Shown here piece by piece: positions 55,601 through 64,000 of a DNA stretch of 64,000 nt; position 1 is the stretch's first letter, and each line of letters starts with the position of its first letter. Position numbers and translations under genes: made by a program. The notes below the pieces were generated by a model. It did not search any database, was not told the origin of the DNA, and worked only from the letters and a program-made list of their open reading frames with translations. The stretch covers positions 60,454,769-60,518,768 of the forward strand of contig CAMZMU010000063.1 in the NCBI GenBank assembly GCA_947311845.1, read 5' to 3'. The stretch comes from Poa pratensis. Taxonomy: Eukaryota > Streptophyta > Magnoliopsida > Poales > Poaceae.

Positions 55601-56309
55601 GCCATCTCAAACCCTGTGATTTTTTTGCGATTTGGATCCGCGTGGGAGTTGGTGACATTTCCCTGAAAAAATAGTGACATTTTCTTGCCATATATTTTAC
55701 CTCATAGACATGTCCTTTGCATGCGCTTATGTTGAATTTGATTTATAAGGGAAATTGTGTGTGTACGAAAAACAAAGAACAAATTTTCAGTCCACTTGGT
55801 AACTCAAAGGCTGTTCTTAGTGGATGAAACAGCCGACCAATGCCGATAGTTCTTATCACTTTGTTTTGTCTACATGAATCCATATGTGTTTAGTGGCTGC
55901 TAGCTTGAATCACAATAAATCTATTTGCACATTTGTAATGTGGTGGACCGCAACAAAAAAGTGCAACTACAGAAAATTTGTTTTTCAATAGTCTAGGAGC
56001 TTATTTTTCAGTTGCAACCCATGTACGTACAACTCACAAAACAACATGAACCACGAGACAAATCCAACGGCCTAGTCATTTTTATAAAAAGGCATAGTGT
56101 AGGAAACAAAGTACAAATAACTTAAAAAGAAAACATAATCAAAATGATATCAATGTAAAAAATAGTCAACCATATGTAGCTAAAACATAAATTGTAAAAA
56201 GTATAGTATGACCAACTTCTTAAAACATGCCAAAAAGTATATTATAGAAAACATCAATTGTAAAAAGTTTATTATAGAGAACATCGATTGTAAAAAAGTA
56301 AAATTCAAC
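55601..56309. other. Serpin 3 3' flank up to Ale-like insertion
   Basis: Contains the phrase GTTGCAACCCATGTACGTAC and the AAAAAGTATATTATAGAAAA repeats also present after serpin 2 (51900-52130). No gene was seen. Confidence 0.6.
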
Positions 56310-56314
56310 AATAT

Positions 56315-56692
56315 TGTTGAGAAACGACGTTGTTCAACACTTGCTTTCAATCACCACATACACAAGGGGCACAATGACAAGAACACAAGAAACATACCGA
56401 ATATGAGAGAAGGCTGCTAGCTCTTTATTATGTTGTTTCTTGCACGTACAACAAACTGATCAGCTCGTGTGTGTCTAGCTCTCTCCTCATGCCTTCTATT
56501 TATAGTTTCACTTGAGGGGTATTTTAGGTATTTAGCCCACACAACCTGATCCTATTTCCCTTGCCTAGCAAGGATCATCGATCCTTAGCATCCAAGGATG
56601 CTACGTGCTTCGCTAGGAAAGGATAGGCCTTGGCCTCCAAGGATAGAGCCTTGGCTTCCAAGGATCAAGGATAGGGATCAGGTTTCGTAACA
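56315..56692 (-). repeat. 3' LTR of Ale-like element
   Basis: 378 bp, TG...CA ends, followed on the plus strand by CTCCCCCTTGG (purine tract complement). Contains AAGGATC/GATCCTT repeats near 56570-56680. Confidence 0.92.
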
Positions 56693-57039
56693 CTCCCCCT
56701 TGGGCTTATACCGTGAAATGCACATGCCTCATTAAAACTCCTCCCAAAAACCCAGTGGAAAAAAAGGGAACAATGGAGAAAGAGTACACTGCACACGCAA
56801 GCTATGTTGCACTTGTTGCCTCATTAAAAACCTCAAGTGAGAAAACCCAGTGGGAAAAAGTCACTAAGGGAAAAAGAGTACAACAACTTATCTTCAGGAT
56901 TAGTTTTGATCTTCGGGATCAATATGAGTTCTAAGATCTCATATTATGGGCTATGGTTCAGGGCTCCCCCTAAACCTTGCATCTCTCTAAGTCGTCTCAT
57001 ACCAATGCCGTGAACACATCGGAGAAAACTAGGTGGAGG

Positions 57040-60000
57040 TAGAGACTTTGTGAATCAATCTGCAAGATTTTCACATGACTTAGTATGCAAGATCTTTACT
57101 TCCCCGCTCTTCTGGAGCTCATGAGAGTAGAAGAATTTAGGAGCAATATGCTTAGTGAGATTGCTCTTAACATAGCCCATCTGCATTTGTGCAACACAAG
57201 CAGCATTATCTTCATATATAATGGTTGGGGTATCATGACATTGAGTCCACATGACTTTAGGATGTGACTTGTCATTCGTCTGAGCCAAACACACTCTCGT
57301 GCGGCCTCATACATCGCAATTATCTCTGAGTGGTTTGTAGACGTGGCTACTAGGGTCTGTTCGAAGGACCGCCAAGAAATGGCTGTACCGCCACAGAGAA
57401 ACACAAATCCAGTCTGTGATCTGGCATTATGGGGATCCGACATATAGCCAGCATCTGTTATCCCACCATGGACAAGTCTTGGTTTCTTTTATAGAACAAT
57501 CCAAGATCTTGGGTACCTTGAAGGTATCTGAGGACAATTTTTACGCCAACCCAATGTTTTCTGGTTGGGGCAGCACTATATCTAGCTAGGAGGTTTACTG
57601 CGAATGCAATATCAGGTCTAGTGCAATTCGCAAGGTACATTAGTGCTCCAATGGCGCTCAAGTAGGGAACTTCAGGTCCCAAAACTTCCTCATTTTCTTC
57701 ACAAGGTCCGAATGGGTCTTTATCCGCTTCAAGGGATCTTACGACCATGGGGGTTCTTAGAGGGTGAGATTTATCCATGTTAAATTTTTCAAGGACCCTC
57801 TTTGTATAGGTGGACTGGTGTATAAAGACTCCTTCAGGGAGGTGCTCAAACTGCAGGCCTAAGCAAAGTTTGGTTTTACCCAAATCTTTCATCTCAAACT
57901 CCGTCTTAAGGTAAGACATAGCTTCCTTTATGTCCTCTGCGTTTCCGATGATATTGAGATCATCGACATAGACTGAGATGATACCGAATCCATTCTGGGA
58001 TTTCTTGATGAATACGCAGGGACAATCATCATGATTTGTGTAACCTTTCTTCTAAAGTCACTTAGCCGGTTGTACCACATTCTACCGGACTGTTTTAACC
58101 CATATAGCGACCTCTGCAATTTGACGCTATACATGTTGCGATTTTCATTTGGATGTGGGATCTTTAATCCTTCAGGGACTTTCATATAGATCTCTGAGTC
58201 AAGTGACCCATATAAATATGCGGTCACCACATCCATCAACTGCATTTGCATGTTCAGGCTAGCTGCCATAGATATCAAATATCGGAACGTGATGCCACTC
58301 ATCACAGGAGAGTATGTTTCATCGTAATCGATGCCTGGTCTCTGCGAAAAACCTTGTGCTACCAGCCTCGCTTTATATCTCACCACCTGGTTATTTTCAT
58401 TCCTCTTCCGAACGAAAACCCATTTGTATCCAACAGGGGTAACACCTGGAGGAGTTCGCACTACAGGGCCGAACACATTCCTCCGATAAAGCGAGCGCAA
58501 TTCAGCCTCAATTGCTTCTTTCCATTTAACCCATTCTGAGTGCTTCTGGCACTCTGCCATGGACTTAGGTTCTGGATCCAGTTCAATGGAAGCAATTTTT
58601 GAGGCAAAATATATGTCGACAATAGTAGTCTTTCTGTTATATAACTCTCCTGAATAAATATAATTTATGCTGATTTCATCATTCATTTCCACCAGCTCGT
58701 CATGGTTTCCCAAAACGACCGAGTCTGGGTGTTCCGATGTCCCAGTGCCAAAATCAATTTGCGCGCGTGATTCTTCACTTGGCATTCCATCTTCAGGATG
58801 GCTCACTTCAGGGAGTTTATCAACTTCAGGTTGATCTTCTTCAACTGACTTAAGGTGTGACGTATCAGGCACATAAATTTGTTTCTGCGGACGTCTCCGC
58901 GGAAGTTTATCCCGAGCACCTAGAGGTCTCCACATTTTCCTAGGGGTTTGGCCTAAATTTGAGTCAATAGCCTTCGGGGCTATTTCTAATCTCTCTGGCA
59001 CATTTACAGCCGGTATATGTGATTTTGTCACCCCACTATGATCAGTGAAGGCGTCTGGCAAATTATTTGCTAGCCTTTGGAGGTTTAAGATCCTCTGAAC
59101 TTCAAGTTCAGCTTCGCTAGTGTGTGGATCTAAGGACTGGAGGCCCTCGGCACTCCATGAAATTTCTTGGCATTCCTTTTGGTACATTTCTCCCCCTAAC
59201 GCCGGGAAATGGTCCTCATTAAAAATACTATCAGCGTACCGAGCCGTGAACAGATCCCCAGTCATAGGCTCAAGGTATTTGATTATAGACGAAGACTCAT
59301 ACCCCACATAGACCCCCAACTTCCGGTGAGGACCCATGGTTGTACGCTGAGGTGGTGAGATCGGCACGTACACAGCACAGCCGAATCTTCGCAGATGGGA
59401 AATACTTGGTTCTTTCCCACGCACTAGCTGTAAGGGGGATGCAGAGTGATATGCAGTTGGCCTGAGTTGGATTAATGCTGCCGCATGCATCACAGCATGT
59501 CCCCAACAAGTCGTTGGGAGCTTGCAGTTCTGCAAAAGTGGCCTAGCAATCAATTTAATCCTTTTGATTAATGACTCTGCAAGGCCATTCTGAGTGTGGA
59601 CATGTGGAACTGAATGTTCCACTTGTATGCCTAGAGCTAGACAATAGTCATCAAATGATTTGGAGGTAAATTCTCCAGCATTATCCATCCTTATGGATTT
59701 GATCCGGCTATCCGGAAAATTTGCTCTTAGTTTTATTATCTGGGCAACCAGCTTTGCAAAGGCATGGTTCCTTGTAGATAATAGGCATACGTGGCTCCAC
59801 CTAGTGGAGGCATCAATCAGGACCATAAAATATTTGAAAGGGCCTGACAAGGGTTGTATTGGTCCACAAATATCGCCTTGAATTCTCTGCAGGAAAATTG
59901 GCGATTCATCCTTTACCTTTAGGGTGGAGGGTCTAAGGATTAATTTCCCTTTGGCACATGCAGTGCACATAAAATCTTCAGGATTTAGGAAGTCGTTTGT

Positions 60001-60554
60001 TGCTATGTATGGCCAACAGAGCCTTTGATGATTTTCCTCATCATGCCCAACCCAGGATGACCCAGTCTATCATGCCATACCCTGTATGACTCTGGGTTCC
60101 TAAAAATTGTTTTCAGCACAACATATTCCTTTATGGGCTTTATGTATGTGCAGTACAATCCTGATGCTAAGGAAGGGAGTTTCTCAACCACTTTCTTCTT
60201 GGATCCGTCAAATTTAGTCATGAACAGGTATTCAGTACCATTCTCGACTTTCGTTTCCACATGGAAACCATTTGCACGGATAGCTTTAAAGCTTAGTAGG
60301 GTCCGTTTTGATTCAGGATACAACAAGGCATCCTTGATTACTAAGTTGGGTACCCATGGGAGAACTATTGTGGCACTTCCGGTACCGACAATATGAGTAT
60401 TGCTTCCGGCAATGGTCATAATATTTCCAAATTTCTTAGTTAGAGTTTGGAAATATTTGGTCTCCCGAAGAACTGTATTTGTGGTGGCACTGTCTATAAG
60501 ACATATCTCCTCTTCCTCCATTGGATCGACACACCTTACTGTGTAAAAAGACAT
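57040..60554 (-). pseudogene. pol: Ale-like Pol, broken by four frameshifts
   Basis: The pieces in order on the minus strand are: protease with CLIDSATTNTVL and the start of the integrase zinc finger WHDRLGHPG (60554-60003); integrase and RT from CTACAKGKL through DNAGEFTSKSFDDYC, WVFVRKRNENNQVVRYKARL and MDVVTAYLYGSLD (59970-58045); RT with VYVDDLNIIGN and FEMKDLGKTKLCLGL to LGLFYKRNQDL (57990-57458); RNase H with SDPHNARSQTGFVFLCGG and then YEDNAACVAQMQMGYVKSN (57443-57055). Shifts lie near 60006, 58045 and 57468, each explainable by one lost base, with a further shift near 57230. It cannot make an active polyprotein as written. Confidence 0.85.
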
Positions 60555-60919
60555 ATTTACATCTTCATTGGAAAGAGCATAACATATAATATACTAAAAT
60601 TTATATTAAGCAAGAGTTACACTAATGCAAAATACTATGCTCTTCAGGAGCTTATAACATGACCAAGTTCAGTAGGAACTATATAACACTGGAATTACAA
60701 CTCATGACGGAAATATATATTAGGCTAGGAGATTACACCAGGTCTCCATATATATCGACATTCATATCTTCTTCAGGAAGATCGATACCATCCAGGTTGA
60801 AATCACCACTACCAGGATTTTCCTCAAGATGCAAATCTTCAAGCTTCTTAGAGTCCGGCAGAGCAGCGGGCTCTACAAAGTGGGAATCATGATTATCCTG
60901 CTTGTTGCTACTTTTGATG

Positions 60920-61807
60920 GATGCTGATATAACTCAACCAGGTGCTTGGGGTGCGGCAATTGCGAGACCAATGATTCTCGCATCCAAATTTGAAGCATTT
61001 TCCTTGCTGTCCCCTAGTCTGAGCACCTGGATCAATTCTGAATTTTTCTTTACCTTTTCCTCTTCCTCTACCCTTGCCCTTTAATGCATTGCTCTTCTTT
61101 CCCTTCCATCCTTGGTTCCCTTTGTCCTTTTTGTGACCATGGGAACTCCCAACACTTTGAGTGATCGCATGTGCTTCAGGCACAGCCATAGTCCCAGTTG
61201 AGCGGGCGCTATGATTCTTCATAAGAAGTTCATTTTGTTTTTCTGCCACTAACAGGACAGAGATCAACTCAGAGTACTTGGCATATTTGGCATGCTTGTA
61301 TTACTCTTGCAACACCATGTTGGTGGGATGGAACGTTGACAAAGTTTTGTCAATTATATCAGCATCAGTGACTTTCTGGCCACACATTCTGAGCAGGGAA
61401 ACAATGCGGTGCAAGGCAGACTTATATGATGTCACAGACTTGAAGTCTTGGAAACGTAGGTTTAACCAGTCACTCCGTGCTTGAGGAAGCACAACTGACC
61501 TTTGCTGGTCATAGCGATCCTTCAGGGATTGCCAAAGAGTGAGTGGATCCTCTTCAGTCAGATATTCAAGCTTCAACGCTGAATTGAGGTGATGCCTCAG
61601 AAAGATCAACGCCTTTACCTTTTCAGCGGCAGAGGGACCATTTGTGCCAGCTGCCGGCTGGTTAATGGTATGACTGAGAGACATGGATGTAAGGCTTAAC
61701 TTAGCATCCATAGCCCACGTGAGGTAGTTGCTGCCATCCAGGGCGAGCTCGGCAAATTCCTTGGAGTTGATGCCCGACATTTCCTGTATATTTAGATCAC
61801 GCAACAA
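60920..61807 (-). pseudogene. gag: Ale-like Gag with premature stop and damaged zinc knuckle
   Basis: Gag reads FAELALDGSNYLTWAMDAKL, FLRHHLNSALKLEYL, LWQSLKDRYDQQ and SWARLRFQDFKS-type residues (SDWLNLRFQDFKSV). A TAA at about 61301 stands where CAA (Gln) is expected after MVLQE; the frame continues beyond it unchanged to GWKGKKSNALKGKGRGRGKG and the zinc knuckle CFKFGCENHWSRNC. The second knuckle Cys is replaced by Phe. One base is lost near 60946 just after the knuckle (CRTPS). Confidence 0.85.
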
Positions 61808-62498
61808 TTTACTTCAGGTAAATATGTGCATGTCATGAGTGCTAACAGTGTAAATACTTGTATTTAAACAGTTCCAGATGTTTATGCAGTAATTAAATGC
61901 TTCAGGATTTAATTTGCAAGGCCATGGCCGTGTAAGCTTGACATAAGCTTCTCGTCTTGGCTTCTGGCCAGCGAGTAGGTGATGCTGCTGTGTCAGGCTC
62001 GTAAAGTGTTTTTCTAGCGACGCCACCGGCAAGCGCACGGTGCTAGCCAAGGTGATACGATGGCACAGAGCTTCGGGTTCTGGCCATGGCGTCGATAGCA
62101 ACGAACACGGCCTTTTGGGCACATGCGGGCGATATACACGGAGCTGCTGGCTCCGGACGTCGAGCTGCTTACCCGTGCCGACGCGGCAACGTCCGGCGCA
62201 TGGAATTCAGGCGAGCATAATACACATGATTTGTTTGTTCCATGTCCACAAACAGACTGGAATATATACATGTGATATTAGCAAGGATCGGTGGCCTTGA
62301 GGTTATTTTTCTGTACCGATCCATATGAGCATGCAGCGCTATGGTAGCATAGCATCACTATTGTACAAACGAAGCTATAGTATGCATGGTGATAAGAATT
62401 GAGAGTACTAGAAGCAGCAGAACAAATATTCATCTGATATTGTCCACCAAGTGATTAGCAAGTAGTTTTGAACAACATAACTTTGCTCGAGAGCACAC
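61808..62498 (-). other. Ale-like element 5' untranslated leader
   Basis: Between the 5' LTR and Gag. Short ORFs only. No domain. Confidence 0.5.
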
Positions 62499-62512
62499 TC
62501 GTGCTGATAACG

Positions 62513-62889
62513 TGTTGAGAAACGACGTTGTTCAACACTTGCTTTCAATCACCACATACACAAGGGGCACAATGACAAGAACTCAAGAAAGACACCGAAT
62601 ATGAGAGAAGGCTACTAGCTCTTTATTATGTTGTTTCTTGCACGTACAACAAACTGATCACTCGTGTGTGTCTAGCTCTCTCCTCATGCCTTCTATTTAT
62701 AGTTTCACTTGAGGGGTATTTTAGGTATTTAGCCCACACAACCTGATCCTATTTCCCTTGCCTAGCAAGGATCATCGATCCTTAGCATCCAAGGATGCTA
62801 TGTGCTTTGCTAGGAAAGGATAGGCCTTGGCCTCCAAGGATAGAGCCTTGGCTTCCAAGGATCAAGGATAGGGATAATGTTTCGTAACA
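62513..62889 (-). repeat. 5' LTR of Ale-like element
   Basis: 377 bp, close copy of 56315-56692. The region 62499-62512 on its inner side (GTTATCAGCACGAG on the minus strand) is the expected primer-binding site. Confidence 0.92.
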
Positions 62890-62894
62890 AATAT

Positions 62895-63406
62895 TTCTAA
62901 TTGACCAACTTTATAAACAATCTATTAATATTTATGATTCAAGATGCATCTAGAGATGTCAATTTGATATTGTAAATATTGCTATGTTTTTCTATAAATT
63001 TGGTCAATCTAATTTTTTTTTTGACTTAGAACAAAGCTAAAAGTACACTTATTTAGGCACGGAGAGTATATGTTAGTGAGCTGAATTTGTTGCCCAAAGC
63101 TATTAATAGTCCGTCCAAAGTAAGAGAAATTCAAGAACAATAAACTCCACACGAATCATGGCATGAGATCTAACGGTTGTACAGTCGATTGCGATTTAAC
63201 TAATGACTGAGAATTAGCAAATCTGATTAAAAGTAGAATATAGTGAAGTTATATCAAAATTAAGTTAAAAAATTGACTGTCCGTATTTCAGTTTTATATA
63301 AGGACCAAATCGTACATTTGGTAGATGGAACTCAAATTCCCACATACGATCCTGATGTTTTTGTCTATGTCACGGTTATGTGAACGTTAAAACTGGATGT
63401 TCGTAA
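62895..63406. other. Continuation of serpin 3 3' flank
   Basis: Matches 52136-52570, for example GATGCATCTAGAGATGTCAA, TTTGATATTGTAAATATTGC, GAACAATAAACTCCACACGA and CGTGAACGTT-like phrases. This shows that the serpin repeat unit continues right of the Ale-like element. Confidence 0.7.
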
Positions 63407-63731
63407 GGGCATGTACAATGCGGTGACGTCAGCCTTCTCTTAGCGTTGACACGTAGGATAATTATCTAGTTGGCGGAGAGAGAATAAAGAAAGAGGAGGT
63501 TGCCTTCCCTTAGCTAAGAGATAATCTCTTACGAAATAAGAGAAAGCTAATTTTAGTATTGTAACATTTGTCTTCCCTTAAAACTAGGATTTCCTACTAA
63601 AATATAATTAATTCTCACTAACTGTTAGGGATGGCAATAAGAGATAACGTATTGTACAACTTATAATTTTGCCTTCTCTAAATGATGTGTAGGGCTAAGA
63701 GAAGGCGTGCCTTCTACCATTGTACATGCCC
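63407..63731. mobile_element. MITE with GGGCATGTACAATG inverted ends
   Basis: GGGCATGTACAATG at the left and CATTGTACATGCCC at the right are perfect 14-bp inverted repeats. The interior has related phrases TTCTCTTAGC/GCTAAGAGAAGG. It interrupts the sequence that is continuous at 52566-52580 downstream of serpin 2. Target duplication not clear. Confidence 0.8.
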
Positions 63732-64000
63732 GAGGCTTTGGAAAACCATATTAAAGAAGCCCTTAAGTCCTCGTTCGGTGCAAGGGTTTCAAAGTGTTTT
63801 ACAGTGTAATTTCCCAGACAAAATTAAAACTCGCGAAACCACTCGCGGGCTGATTGGCAGGCCGGTCTTGGCCCGGCTGACCCCCAGAAAAACCTTCAAT
63901 CCACGTCGGGTCGACGTGTATTGGAAACGTGAGTCCCCTCTCGCGTTTTGGCGTGGCGGAGCAGGACGCTCGCAGCGACGCCCCAGGAAGGTCCCGTCAA
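63732..64000. other. Right edge, no gene recognised
   Basis: To about 63755 it matches the end of the serpin repeat unit (GGAAAACCATATTAAAGAAG versus GAAAAACCGGATAAAAGAAG at 52570). The following GC-rich sequence beginning CCTTAAGTCCTCGTTCGGTG looks like the start of another repeat. Confidence 0.45.

Larger units (their letters stand above)
56315..62889 (-). mobile_element. Ty1-copia element, Ale-like, degraded coding
   Basis: A complete 6.58-kb insertion in minus orientation. LTRs at 56315-56692 and 62513-62889 differ at about 8 positions plus one single-base indel by my reading, roughly 2 percent. Target duplication AATAT at 56310-56314 and 62890-62894. The LTR starts TGTTACG and ends CAACA on the minus strand, the purine tract is GGGGGAG next to the 3' LTR, and the primer-binding region reads GTTATCAGCACGAG. 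Gag and Pol are recognisable but carry a stop and several frameshifts. The lineage call (Ale) rests on Gag/Pol phrases and is inference. Confidence 0.9.

Noticed and set aside
1..64000. A novel multi-gene system or gene cluster
   Set aside because: YCED, UGT, B3, YSL and serpins belong to unrelated processes and are separated by transposons. Apart from the serpin tandem array, no functional clustering is supported. No tRNA, rRNA or organellar insertion was recognised by eye.

Overview
The window looks like nuclear DNA of a grass, most likely a Triticeae cereal such as wheat, Aegilops or barley. The basis is plant genes with GT-AG introns, several Stowaway-type MITEs with CTCCCTCCG-like ends, nested LINE, Copia, CACTA, Mutator-like and Harbinger-like debris, and a tandem array of plant serpins. 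No whole-genome comparison was possible, so the species is an inference. Nothing in it looks bacterial or organellar.

Left third (1-22.5 kb) is mostly transposons. A GC-rich minisatellite and a Harbinger-like end come first. A very young Ty1-copia element (3902-8727, minus strand) sits inside an old LINE. A CACTA-type remnant (about 9.6-14.46 kb) contains a two-domain B3 (REM-like) transcription-factor gene and an unidentified acidic ORF. Next is a two-exon UDP-glycosyltransferase gene (15372-18852) resembling UGT82A1, broken by small frameshifts, and then a LINE ORF2 remnant (18.9-22.5 kb) interrupted by a GC-rich insertion and a MITE.

Middle third (22.5-36 kb) is AT-rich repeat debris around one apparently intact seven-exon gene for a YCED/DUF177 protein (28585-29941), expected to act in chloroplast 23S rRNA accumulation. 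A pair of TACAAC-rich minisatellite arrays flanks a perfect 313-bp tandem duplication. A GC-rich poly(A) retroposon with a 9-bp target duplication follows at 34.4-35.7 kb.

Right part (36-64 kb) holds a six-exon Yellow Stripe-Like metal-nicotianamine transporter gene (minus strand, 39160-36145). Diverging from it is a tandem array of three serpin genes (39682, 49496, 54211; all plus). Serpin 1 is open, serpin 2 is open but has an altered C-terminus, and serpin 3 is a pseudogene. The repeat unit includes flanking DNA, and later insertions separated the copies: about 6.9 kb with LINEs and gene fragments before serpin 2, a 1.4-kb Mutator-like element before serpin 3, and a 6.6-kb Copia (Ale-like) element after serpin 3. 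Paralogous empty sites allow these events to be ordered.

The genes do not form one pathway. The strongest cross-cutting signal is that many unrelated reading frames here are broken by single-base losses, often in short homopolymer runs, so assembly quality should be checked before calling them pseudogenes. I found no novel multi-gene system. The most interesting items are the serpin array with its unusual reactive loops and intron difference, the B3 gene inside a CACTA element, and the clean nested-insertion record.
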